Positions 1-6,165 of a DNA stretch of 9,692 bases are shown here, piece after piece; position 1 is the stretch's first letter; each line of letters begins with the position of its first letter. The notes beneath the pieces were generated by a model, which ran no database searches, had not been told where the DNA came from, and was given only the letters and a program-made list of their open reading frames with translations. Origin of the DNA: Clostridiales bacterium (GTDB lineage Bacteria; Bacillota; Clostridia; Tissierellales; Sedimentibacteraceae); assembly GCA_003497505.1 (NCBI GenBank), contig DNNV01000053.1, positions 1-9,692 on the forward strand. Direction: 5' to 3'. The position numbers were made by a program, and so were the translations under genes.

Positions 1-516
1 AAAATATTTCTGAGTGCCCTGCTTTTCTGCTTCCTTCTCAAATTCTTCTGATTTAAGATTTACCTGCTCCATTACTTCCTTCGGCAGATTAGTTTCTCCA
101 AAGCTGAAAACAGCTTCATTTTCTTTTGCTATATGTCTTGTGAGAAGATTTGTATATCCTACTGCATTGCTTATTACATCCAGCCTGCTTTCCTCATCGC
201 CTTCCTTAACTCTCTGCAAGGCCTCTGCAAGATTGCTCATATAAAGCCTGCCGTAATCATGCTCCACAAGCATTCCGTGAGTTATGAGATTCTGACCGAT
301 TTTACCAAGGTGAGTCTGCATTTCTTTAAACAAAAACTTCTCTTCCTTGCCGTGGTGGTGTCCGTCAGCATATTTACGTACAAATTCAATCATTTTATTA
401 AAATCATCATAATTTATTTCTTCACCCTTCATGACCTTGTAGCTTGCTTTTCTTAAAACCTTAAGCATGCGAAGTATATAGTCATGTTCTTTTATCATTA
501 ATTCAACGCTGTTCAT
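1..516 (-). CDS. hemerythrin-domain protein (3' end cut by window edge)
   Basis: 172 codons are visible and the frame is still open at base 1, so the C-terminus is missing. The protein shows the histidine/carboxylate pattern of a diiron hemerythrin four-helix bundle: H11 in the first helix, the HHHGKEE block (H53-H55, E58/E59), HGMLVEH (H80, H86) and HIAKE (H128, E132). No signal peptide or membrane segment is seen, so it should be cytosolic. Such proteins bind O2 or NO, or act in iron-sulfur repair and iron handling; which applies here cannot be told. The ATG at 516 is preceded by AAGGAGG (527-521), which lies inside the last codons of the upstream gene, only one base after its stop, so translation is very likely coupled. 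It is the last visible gene of the hcp cluster, which suggests a role in oxygen or nitrosative stress. The family call is firm; the role is inferred. Confidence 0.88.
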   Translation of the reverse strand, partial: MNSVELMIKEHDYILRMLKVLRKASYKVMKGEEINYDDFNKMIEFVRKYADGHHHGKEEKFLFKEMQTHLGKIGQNLITHGMLVEHDYGRLYMSNLAEALQRVKEGDEESRLDVISNAVGYTNLLTRHIAKENEAVFSFGETNLPKEVMEQVNLKSEEFEKEAEKQGTQKYF

Positions 517-517
517 G

Positions 518-1123
518 CTACCTCCTTGAAATTTTATATGTTGTATCATCAATTTTTTCGTAATCAACGCTTGTATTCTTCAGCAGACCCTTTATAAACT
601 CATCTCTTAATGTATAATAATTTTTAATATCTCCGCCGGCGGCATTCCAGTATTGCTCATGAACACAGAGAGTTCTTGTCCACACAACCGAATTTTCATC
701 GCTTGATATAACAGCATTTGCTCTGTCACAGGGCATTCCGTCAAGCAGTGTATCGTTTAAGGATTTGTATATTTCATCAAGTCCCGATGCCTCCGTAAGC
801 TCTGATACCTCTGCTCCCTTGTTTTCAAATATTTCTTTCACACCGTCAATCATAGCTGGTTTCTCGTTATAAATTTCAGTTACAGCACAAGCAAGCTTGT
901 TTTCAACTTTTGATACCTGCTCCTGCAGCCAGCCGTGTATGTTGTTTACATCTATAACTTCTTCCAGCGGCTTCAATTCTCCGTTCCCAAATTTGCCATA
1001 AAGACTTTCTCTCATTTGCAAATTATCTTTTTCCGCAAAAGCGATAATTTCTTCAACTATATCATTTTGTATTTTAATTTTATTGTAAAGCCAAAAGTGT
1101 ATTGGCCCTAAAAATGCGCTCAT
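518..1123 (-). CDS. unrecognised 201-residue soluble protein of the hcp cluster
   Basis: I do not recognise a named family. The protein is acidic and mixed alpha/beta-looking, with no signal peptide and no membrane segment, so it should be cytosolic. The N-terminus is distinctive (MSAFLGPIHFWLYNKI, with H9). A C-terminal block from about residue 130 to 165 holds C132, W148, C153, H155 and W159, followed by AAGGD; these could be metal, heme or redox ligands, but that is inference. The start ATG at 1123 has GGAGG at 1132-1128. It follows the DUF1858 gene after a 64-base gap containing a hairpin, and its stop is one base from the hemerythrin ATG. That places it firmly between an hcp-associated redox protein and a hemerythrin, pointing to NO or oxygen stress handling. 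The reading frame is clearly real given its RBS and tight packing; the function is unknown. Confidence 0.8.
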   Translation of the reverse strand: MSAFLGPIHFWLYNKIKIQNDIVEEIIAFAEKDNLQMRESLYGKFGNGELKPLEEVIDVNNIHGWLQEQVSKVENKLACAVTEIYNEKPAMIDGVKEIFENKGAEVSELTEASGLDEIYKSLNDTLLDGMPCDRANAVISSDENSVVWTRTLCVHEQYWNAAGGDIKNYYTLRDEFIKGLLKNTSVDYEKIDDTTYKISRR

Positions 1124-1151
1124 ATTACCTCCATTATTCTCCTTTAAAAGA

Positions 1152-1173
1152 AGGCATGAATTTCTTCATGCCT
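1152..1173 (-). terminator. intercistronic hairpin, possible partial terminator or processing site
   Basis: On the minus strand AGGCATGAA and TTCATGCCT form a perfect 9-bp stem closed by a GAAA tetraloop. It lies between the DUF1858 stop and the start of the 201-residue gene. The following tract is only TCTTTTAAAGG, so termination would be partial at best. It may instead protect the upstream hcp-DUF1858 message or set its ratio to the two downstream genes. Confidence 0.5.
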
Positions 1174-1187
1174 CAGTTTGTTTGCTT

Positions 1188-1394
1188 TTACTTTGCAGAT
1201 TTCAGATAGTCGTTCAATTGCTTAACCAGATCGTCAGAATTGAATCCGTGAACCATTGCGGCTTCCTCAATTGATTCCATCTGGGATGACGGGCATCCGA
1301 GACAATGCATTCCTGCATTCATCAATATTGCGGCCAGCCCTCTGTCCATCTGCAGCACTTCTCCTATATACATATCTTTAGTTATTTCTTTCAT
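1188..1394 (-). CDS. DUF1858 hybrid-cluster-protein-associated redox disulfide protein
   Basis: A 68-residue, single-domain protein of the DUF1858 type, known as the hybrid cluster protein-associated redox disulfide domain. It carries the expected CxxC (C31-L-G-C34, in HCLGCPSS) after a helical region with MYIGEVL and [13 protein letters not shown], the typical order. No signal peptide or membrane segment is present. The likely role is a small thiol-disulfide or electron-transfer partner of Hcp, inferred from the family's frequent linkage to hcp. I chose the ATG at 1394 and not the in-frame ATG at 1406: GGAGG at 1404-1400 sits 5 bases before the 1394 codon and overlaps the 1406 codon, so it can only serve the inner start. 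It follows hcp after 40 bases with no hairpin between, so the two are probably co-transcribed. Confidence 0.9.
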   Translation of the reverse strand: MKEITKDMYIGEVLQMDRGLAAILMNAGMHCLGCPSSQMESIEEAAMVHGFNSDDLVKQLNDYLKSAK

Positions 1395-1434
1395 ATATGC
1401 CTCCATATTACTAAATTACTTCTATTGTTTCCGA

Positions 1435-3072
1435 TTATCCAAGAAATATTTTCAGGTCGTCTTCCACTGTTCCTATTCCTGCTATACCAAAGTTTTCAAC
1501 GAGTACGTTGGCAACATTAGGTGATAGGAATGCCGGAAGTGTAGGTCCAAGGTGAATATTTTTAACTCCAAGGTAAAGCAGTGAAAGCAATACTATAACA
1601 GCTTTTTGCTCATACCATGCAATGTTGAATGCCAGCGGCAATTCATTGATATCCTGAAGCTCAAATACTTCTTTCAGCTTAAGAGCTATAAGTGCAAGTG
1701 AATATGAGTCGTTGCACTGTCCTGCATCCAATACTCTCGGAATTCCGCCGATGTCTCCAAGCTCAAGCTTGTTGTATTTATATTTTGCGCAGCCTGCTGT
1801 TAAAATAACTGTGTCTTTTGGCAATGCCTGTGCAAATTCAGTGTAGTAATTTCTTGATTTAGCTCTTCCGTCGCAGCCTGCCATTACAAAGAACTTCTTG
1901 ATAGCTCCTGATTTAACAGCATCAACAACCTTATCAGCCAGTGCAAATACCTGCTCATGTGCAAATCCACCGATGATTTCTCCTGTTTCGATTTCTGTAG
2001 GTGCCTGGCACTTTTTAGCAAGCTCAATAATTTCAGAGAAATCTTTTTCTGCTCCGACTGTTCCTGCAATATGCTTGCATCCTGGGTATCCTGCTGAGCC
2101 TGTTGTGAACAGCTTATCCTTGTAGCTGTCTCTCGGAGGTACTATACAGTTTGTTGTCATCAGTATAGGTCCGTTGAATGATTCAAACTCTTCCTTCTGC
2201 TTCCACCATGCATTTCCGTAGTTTCCTACAAGATGCTTGTATTTCTTTAAATGTGGATAGTAGTGTGCAGGAAGCATTTCTGAGTGAGTGTAAACATCAA
2301 CTCCTGTGCCTTCTGTTTGCTTCAACAGCTGCTCAAGGTCTCCAAGGTCGTGGCCTGAAATCAATATTCCAGGTTTCTTTCCAACACCGATATTAACCTT
2401 TGTGATTTCCGGATTTCCGTATGTTGTAGTATTTGCTTTGTCAAGCAATGCCATTCCGCTTACGCCGAATTTTCCTGTTTCAAGTGTTAACGCTACTAAA
2501 TCGCCAACTTCCAGACTGTCATCAAGAAGCTTTGCCAGTGTGCTCTGCATAAATGCATTTACTTCCTTGTCATCAAAGCCAAGTACGTTGGCATGCTTCA
2601 TATAAGCTGACATACCTTTAAGTCCGTAGGTAATAAGCTCTCTTAAGCTTCTTACATCTTCATTTTCAGTTGCAAGAACTCCTACTGACTTTGCTTTTTC
2701 TTCAAATTCCTGAACAGAATCTGCAGTCCATAAAGCTGCTTCTGATAATTTTTCTTTGTTTGACAATTTGTTGATTAAATCATTTTTAACCTTCAGAGTC
2801 ATTCTCACTCTGTCGTAGAATACGTCTATATCAAAATTCGCATTTGTAATAGTTGTGAATAAGTTTAAAGTTACAAGGTTATCAACATCAGCAGAAACTT
2901 CTTTTCCTTCGCTTCTCAATCTTGTTGTAACTTCTGATAATCCTTTTGATGTATATACAAGTAAATCCTGCATTCTTGCTGTTTCAGGAGTTTTACCGCA
3001 AACGCCTACCTTTGTGCAGCCTGTGCAGCCTGCTGTCTCCTGACATTGATAACAAAACATTGCATTTTCCAT
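1435..3072 (-). CDS. hcp: hybrid cluster protein (hydroxylamine / nitric oxide reductase), class I
   Basis: A full-length 545-residue Hcp (prismane protein). The N-terminal cluster motif is C7-x2-C10-x8-C19-x5-C25, the class I spacing used for a [4Fe-4S] cluster, with an extra Cys at 16. All ligands of the hybrid Fe-S-O cluster can be placed: H241 (SGHDLGDL), E265 (THSEMLP), C309 (TTNCIVPP), C400 (MAGCDGR), C428 (TAGCAKY), C453 (DAGQCNDS) and E488 (WYEQK), with K490. Their spacing matches the Desulfovibrio enzyme, from memory of its numbering. The protein is cytosolic and reduces NO or hydroxylamine, protecting anaerobes against nitrosative stress. The start ATG at 3072 has GGAGG at 3084-3080 with 7-base spacing. 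No hcr-type reductase is adjacent; the downstream DUF1858 protein may be part of its redox chain. Regulation is probably by the palindrome at 3161-3174. Confidence 0.97.
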   Translation of the reverse strand: MENAMFCYQCQETAGCTGCTKVGVCGKTPETARMQDLLVYTSKGLSEVTTRLRSEGKEVSADVDNLVTLNLFTTITNANFDIDVFYDRVRMTLKVKNDLINKLSNKEKLSEAALWTADSVQEFEEKAKSVGVLATENEDVRSLRELITYGLKGMSAYMKHANVLGFDDKEVNAFMQSTLAKLLDDSLEVGDLVALTLETGKFGVSGMALLDKANTTTYGNPEITKVNIGVGKKPGILISGHDLGDLEQLLKQTEGTGVDVYTHSEMLPAHYYPHLKKYKHLVGNYGNAWWKQKEEFESFNGPILMTTNCIVPPRDSYKDKLFTTGSAGYPGCKHIAGTVGAEKDFSEIIELAKKCQAPTEIETGEIIGGFAHEQVFALADKVVDAVKSGAIKKFFVMAGCDGRAKSRNYYTEFAQALPKDTVILTAGCAKYKYNKLELGDIGGIPRVLDAGQCNDSYSLALIALKLKEVFELQDINELPLAFNIAWYEQKAVIVLLSLLYLGVKNIHLGPTLPAFLSPNVANVLVENFGIAGIGTVEDDLKIFLG

Positions 3073-3132
3073 TTAACATCCTCCAAAATTTAATTTATTT
3101 TAATTTAATTGTTGTTTTCTCTTCATGGGTAC

Positions 3133-3138
3133 ATAATA
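3133..3138 (-). promoter_or_regulatory. -10 box of the hcp promoter
   Basis: On the minus strand this is TATTAT. A 17-base spacing upstream gives CAGAAA, not a -35 box, which fits an activator-dependent promoter. The predicted start is A at 3126, giving a leader of about 54 bases before the hcp ATG. The position is set by its spacing to the palindrome at 3161-3174; not experimentally supported. Confidence 0.55.
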
Positions 3139-3160
3139 TATTAAACTCTTTTCAATTTCT

Positions 3161-3174
3161 GTAACATATGTTAC
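3161..3174. promoter_or_regulatory. Crp/Fnr-type operator (HcpR-like) upstream of hcp
   Basis: GTAACATATGTTAC is a perfect 14-bp palindrome with half-sites GTAAC separated by four bases. Its centre lies 29 bases upstream of the TATTAT hexamer, i.e. at -41.5, the standard class II position for Fnr/Crp activators, and the promoter lacks a -35 box. Hcp genes in anaerobes are commonly controlled by the Crp/Fnr-family regulator HcpR, so that is the favoured candidate. No regulator gene lies in the window, so identity is inferred. Confidence 0.65.
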
Positions 3175-3215
3175 GCTTTTAAAAACTTTTTATATTTATT
3201 TTTCGATTCCTTTCA

Positions 3216-3240
3216 CAGTGCAATAATATTGACAGCACTG
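3216..3240. promoter_or_regulatory. inverted repeat over the acetyltransferase -35 region
   Basis: CAGTGC (3216-3221) and GCACTG (3235-3240) form a perfect 6-bp inverted repeat with a 13-base spacer. The repeat encloses the TTGACA -35 box at 3229. It could be a repressor site for the divergent gene; the arms are short and chance is possible. Confidence 0.3.
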
Positions 3241-3257
3241 AATAATTAATGTATTGT
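3229..3257 (+). promoter_or_regulatory. promoter of the acetyltransferase gene
   Basis: Consensus TTGACA (3229-3234) is followed by 17 bases and TATTGT (3252-3257). An alternative pair is TTGTTT (3254-3259), 16 bases and TATAAT (3276-3281). Either would read into the gene at 3305. Confidence 0.55.
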
Positions 3258-3304
3258 TTAGTTAAACTACATTTATATAATATATATAACAAGCAGGAGG
3301 AAGT

Positions 3305-3577
3305 ATGGACTTTAAATACGAAGATGACAGAATATATCTTGAGAATGAAAAGGGCGAATGTATTGCGGAAGTAACCTTCCCTGAGGTTTCGAAAAACAAG
3401 GTTAATGTTAACCATACATATGTTGACAAGTCACTGAGAGGTCAAGGGGTAGCCGATAAGCTCCTTACTGCATTGGCTCATGATTTGAAGAAAAACAACA
3501 GGAAGGCAGTGGCATCCTGCTCATATGCTGTTGATTGGTTCGAAAAGCATCCCGAATTTGACGATGTATATAAATAA
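3305..3577 (+). CDS. small GNAT-type N-acetyltransferase, YjdJ-like
   Basis: A 90-residue protein of the short, single-domain GCN5-related acetyltransferase group (Acetyltransf_CG, YjdJ-like). The central strand NVNHTYVDKSLRGQGVADKLL holds the acetyl-CoA pyrophosphate loop RGQGVA (45-50). The C-terminal CSYAVDWFEKHPEF (72-85) is the usual ending of this group. Length and domain order match the family, and the protein should be cytosolic. Its substrate is unknown. AGGAGG at 3295-3300 gives a clear start. It is divergent from hcp, with about 230 bases of shared regulatory DNA, and followed directly by the T-box transcription unit. No GC-rich terminator follows; only an AT-only T7A7 palindrome at 3581-3594. 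Confidence 0.88.
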   Translation: MDFKYEDDRIYLENEKGECIAEVTFPEVSKNKVNVNHTYVDKSLRGQGVADKLLTALAHDLKKNNRKAVASCSYAVDWFEKHPEFDDVYK

Positions 3578-3597
3578 AAATTTTTTTAAAAAAACTC

Positions 3598-3626
3598 TTT
3601 ACAATTAAAATAATATGTGGTATCTT
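3598..3626 (+). promoter_or_regulatory. promoter of the T-box/ABC importer operon
   Basis: TTTACA (3598-3603), 17 bases, then TATCTT (3621-3626). The predicted start is near 3633, about 12 bases before the T-box stem I region. Confidence 0.55.
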
Positions 3627-3639
3627 GTGTAAAAGCTAA

Positions 3640-3917
3640 ATATATAAGCGATGACAGGAATCAGTAGGTATAGTTACTTTTTTCAGAGAGTGCATGGTCG
3701 GTGAGAATGCACATTAGCCTATGCTGAACACATCTTCGAGCTGATTGATGAACCCCTTCGGGCAGTAGTTTAATCCGGGCACTCGCACCCGTTACAGTGC
3801 AAAAGTATGAATGTACTTTATGAGTTTGATGTCGTGAGGCATCAATAAAAAGAGGTGGAATCACGTGACTAATACTCCCGTCCTCTGGCAAGTCCAGAGG
3901 GCGGGTTTTGTTATTTT
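3640..3917 (+). promoter_or_regulatory. T-box riboswitch, predicted histidine (CAC) specifier
   Basis: All parts of a class I T-box leader can be drawn. Stem I: AATCAG (3659-3664) pairs with CTGATT (3741-3746), GTATAG (3668-3673) with CTATGC (3719-3724), and GTGCAT (3690-3695) with ATGCAC (3707-3712) around the distal loop GGTCGGTGAGA; the AGAGAG bulge is at 3685-3690. The specifier loop reads GAA-CAC-ATCTTCGAG, so the specifier is CAC (His) at 3729-3731. A stem II pseudoknot follows: CGGG/CCCG (3776-3779/3788-3791), with loop CACT pairing AGTG (3796-3799). Hairpins AAAGTA/TACTTT (3802-3819) and TGATGTC/GGCATCA (3827-3844) come next. The antiterminator is AGAGG (3851-3855), bulge TGGAATC (3856-3862), ACGTGA, loop, TCCCGT, CCTCT (3882-3886), and it excludes the terminator at 3877. 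Uncharged tRNA should switch on the downstream ABC importer. The amino acid call is weaker than the class call because the UGGA acceptor site predicts U73, not the C73 usual in tRNA-His. Confidence 0.93.
3877..3917 (+). terminator. T-box regulated intrinsic terminator
   Basis: CCCGTCCTCTGG (3877-3888) pairs over 12 positions, one of them G-U, with CCAGAGGGCGGG (3894-3905) around a CAAGT loop, followed by TTTTGTTATTTT. Its 5' arm shares CCCGTCCTCT with the antiterminator, so the two structures exclude each other. Confidence 0.93.
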
Positions 3918-3958
3918 ACGCTTATATATCGCCATAAAAATAAAAAGGAGAGAAAACA

Positions 3959-4753
3959 ATGAAAAAATTCAAGGCAATGAAATTATTAGTATTACTACTG
4001 ACAGTATTGACAATGGCATCAGGGTGTGCCGACAGCAAGACCGTTTCACCGGGCAAGGCATCCGGAGAAAAAGCATCCTACATTATGGGGCTGGATGATA
4101 CATTTGCTCCCATGGGCTTCAGAGATGAAAAGGGTAATCTTGCGGGATTTGACATTGACCTTGCAAACGAGGTTGCAAAAAGAATGGGCGTAACCATCAA
4201 CTTCCAGCCCATAGACTGGACTATGAAGGAAACTGAGCTGAACGCAGGAAATATTGACTTCATATGGAACGGATACACCATAACAGACAGCAGAAAAGAA
4301 AAGGTAAACTTTTCTCAGACTTACCTTGAAAACAGTCAGATAATCGTTGTGCTGGCAGGCTCTGATGTTAAAACAAAAGCTGAGCTTGCAGGAAAAAGTG
4401 TGGCTGTACAAGCAGAATCAAGCGCATTGGATGCTGTAAACACAGATCCAGACTTCGTGTCATCTCTGAAGGAGCTGGTTGAATTCTCAACAAACAATGA
4501 AGCATTCATGGATGTTGAAGCAGGAAGATCCGAAGCATTGGTTGTTGACGAGGTTCTGGCAAGGTACTACATGAAGCAGAAAGGACAAGAAAAATATCGT
4601 GTTCTTGAAGAAAACTTCGGAGATGAAGAATACGCAGTAGGTGTAAGAAAATCTGACACTGAGCTGATGAAAAAGCTTAATGATGCATTTGACCAGATGA
4701 GAAGTGACGGAACATACGAAAAAATTTACGCAAAATGGTTTTCTGAAAATTAA
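3959..4753 (+). CDS. polar amino acid ABC importer, substrate-binding lipoprotein (probably histidine)
   Basis: A 264-residue family 3 solute-binding protein. Residues 1-22 form a lipoprotein signal (KK, hydrophobic LLVLLLTVLTM, then ASG-C23), so the mature protein should be lipid-anchored on the outer face of the membrane. The family signature GFDIDLANEVAKRM starts at residue 63. R112 (ITDSRKEKV) is placed to bind the substrate carboxylate, and D197 (VVDEV) the alpha-amino group. This is the HisJ/GlnH/ArtJ-type fold for L-amino acids. The exact substrate cannot be read from the protein; histidine is inferred from the CAC specifier of the leader. The RBS AAGGAG at 3945-3950 precedes the ATG, downstream of the T-box terminator. 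It is the first gene of a three-gene operon, 20 bases before the permease. Confidence 0.93.
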   Translation: MKKFKAMKLLVLLLTVLTMASGCADSKTVSPGKASGEKASYIMGLDDTFAPMGFRDEKGNLAGFDIDLANEVAKRMGVTINFQPIDWTMKETELNAGNIDFIWNGYTITDSRKEKVNFSQTYLENSQIIVVLAGSDVKTKAELAGKSVAVQAESSALDAVNTDPDFVSSLKELVEFSTNNEAFMDVEAGRSEALVVDEVLARYYMKQKGQEKYRVLEENFGDEEYAVGVRKSDTELMKKLNDAFDQMRSDGTYEKIYAKWFSEN

Positions 4754-4773
4754 TTTACGGATGTGAGGAGCAT

Positions 4774-5430
4774 ATGGAATCAAAAGTTTTGGAAATGCTT
4801 ATACCTATGACATTAGAGGGACTTAAGTCCACCATAGGAGTGTTTGCGGTGACGCTTGCCGCATCCTTGCCTCTATCAATCTTAGTCGCAAAGATGAGGA
4901 TGTCAAAAAATAAAATAGTTTCTTCCTTAACAGGAATCTACATTTATATAATGAGAGGAACGCCGCTGCTTTTACAGCTAATGTTTATTTTCTTCGGATT
5001 TGTATTTGTTCCTTACATCGGATATGCGTTCAGCAGGACACAGGCTATATTCATAGCCTTCATACTGAACTATACGGCATACTTCGCTGAAATATTCAGA
5101 GGTGGAATAAATTCAATAGATATCGGACAATATGAGGCTGCTCAAGTTTTAGGCCTGAGCAGGACTCGTGCATTTATGAAAATTATACTGCCTCAGGTTA
5201 TAAAAAATGTGCTGCCCTCCATAGGAAATGAGGTAATCACCCTGGTGAAGGACACATCACTTGTTTATATTTTAGGCGCAAGCGACATTCTGAAGGCCGC
5301 GAAATCTGTATCAAACAGATATTCAGCATTCAGCCCATATATATTTGTGGGATTTGTCTATCTCGCAATTACCGCAGTGCTGACCAGGGCTCTGGCTAAA
5401 ATCGAAAACAAATACAACTATTACAGATAG
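4774..5430 (+). CDS. polar amino acid ABC importer, permease
   Basis: A 218-residue inner-membrane permease of the His/Glu/Gln/Arg family. The N-terminal segment (about 14-38) is followed by the family motif RGTPLLLQL (61-69), then hydrophobic spans near 68-85 and 91-107. The cytoplasmic EAA loop EAAQVLGLSRTRAFMKIILP (121-140) docks on the ATPase. Further spans lie near 150-170 and 190-207. Length is normal for this family. A single permease gene is present, so the channel should be a homodimer. GAGGAG at 4765-4770 is close to the ATG (3 bases). It has a 20-base gap to the receptor gene and a 9-base gap to the ATPase gene, under the same T-box. Confidence 0.95.
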   Translation: MESKVLEMLIPMTLEGLKSTIGVFAVTLAASLPLSILVAKMRMSKNKIVSSLTGIYIYIMRGTPLLLQLMFIFFGFVFVPYIGYAFSRTQAIFIAFILNYTAYFAEIFRGGINSIDIGQYEAAQVLGLSRTRAFMKIILPQVIKNVLPSIGNEVITLVKDTSLVYILGASDILKAAKSVSNRYSAFSPYIFVGFVYLAITAVLTRALAKIENKYNYYR

Positions 5431-5439
5431 GAGATTCAT

Positions 5440-6138
5440 ATGGTATTGAAGGTTAATAACTTAAGCAAAAGCTTCAACGGACAAAATGTGTTTGAAGACA
5501 TCTCCTTTTCTGCAGCTGCAGGAGAAATAGTATGTATACGCGGCAAATCTGGAGAAGGTAAGACAACCCTGCTCAGATGCATAAACAATCTTGAATTTCC
5601 GGACAGAGGCTCCATAGAAATAAATAGCTTATACTTATATAAGGAAGAAAACGGACAAGTCAAGCATGCCTCAAAATCCGAGCTTCAATCCATACATCAG
5701 GAAATAGGGCTTGTTTTTCAGAACTTCAATTTGTTTCCTCACATGAACGTAATGGAAAATCTCATTGAAGCCCCTGTATTCTTAAAAAAGATGTCATCGG
5801 ATAAAGCGAAAGAAAGAGCTCTCGAATTATTAGAACAGCTGGAGCTTGAGGGCAAGGAACACAGCTACCCCTACCAGCTTTCCGGAGGGCAGAAGCAAAG
5901 AGTCGCCATAGCACGGGCATGCATGCTCAATCCGTCAATTCTTTGCTTTGATGAGCCTACATCGGCTCTGGACGAAAGCACCAGAGGCCAGATTTCAAAA
6001 ATTATAAGGAAGCTTTCATCACAGGGGATGGCAATAATAATAGTAACTCACGACAATGCATTCGTAAACGAAATCGCAGAAAAAATAATAACACTTTCTG
6101 AGGGGAAAATAACCATAGAAACAACAAGGAGGCCATAG
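5440..6138 (+). CDS. polar amino acid ABC importer, ATPase
   Basis: A 232-residue ABC ATPase with every motif intact: Walker A GKSGEGKTT (35-43), Q-loop Q94 in VFQNFNLFPHMNV, signature LSGGQKQR (147-154), Walker B ILCFDE (167-172) with D-loop SALD, and H204 in the switch region (VTHDN). The FQNFNLFPHM stretch is typical of HisP/GlnQ-type amino acid importers. It is slightly shorter than the usual 240 or so residues and appears complete. It hydrolyses ATP on the cytoplasmic face to drive the single permease. AGGAG at 5429-5433 overlaps the permease stop codon, so translation is probably coupled. Its own stop codon lies inside the hairpin at 6123-6149. Confidence 0.96.
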   Translation: MVLKVNNLSKSFNGQNVFEDISFSAAAGEIVCIRGKSGEGKTTLLRCINNLEFPDRGSIEINSLYLYKEENGQVKHASKSELQSIHQEIGLVFQNFNLFPHMNVMENLIEAPVFLKKMSSDKAKERALELLEQLELEGKEHSYPYQLSGGQKQRVAIARACMLNPSILCFDEPTSALDESTRGQISKIIRKLSSQGMAIIIVTHDNAFVNEIAEKIITLSEGKITIETTRRP

Positions 6139-6149
6139 GCCTCCTTGTT
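6123..6149. terminator. hairpin between convergent genes, likely bidirectional terminator
   Basis: AACAAGGAGGCC (6123-6134) and GGCCTCCTTGTT (6138-6149) form a perfect 12-bp stem with an ATA loop. The ATPase stop codon TAG (6136-6138) is part of it. U-tracts are poor on both sides (TTATAATC on plus, TTGTTTC on minus), so it is strong in structure but not a textbook terminator. Confidence 0.6.
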
Positions 6150-6165
6150 ATAATCATTCATTTAT

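Noticed and set aside
14..456. Open frames of 76 and 107 codons on the plus strand
   Set aside because: They run antisense to the hemerythrin gene, lack good ribosome binding sites and look like no protein; the minus-strand frame has clear diiron motifs.
1395..1406. Upstream ATG at 1406 as start of the DUF1858 gene
   Set aside because: The only Shine-Dalgarno sequence overlaps this codon and is correctly spaced for the ATG at 1394.
3581..3594. T7A7 palindrome as terminator of the acetyltransferase gene
   Set aside because: It has no GC pairs and would not form a stable hairpin; it more likely acts as an AT-rich upstream region for the next promoter.
3722..3724. TGC (Cys) as the T-box specifier, which would fit the UGGA acceptor site
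   Set aside because: It lies in the paired part of stem I (CTATGC), several bases from the position set by the GAA-NNN-AT pattern; CAC is in register.
3661..4098. Open frames over the leader (76 codons minus, 77 codons plus)
   Set aside because: They lie in or run out of the T-box RNA, whose structure explains the sequence; the plus frame overlaps the receptor gene out of frame.
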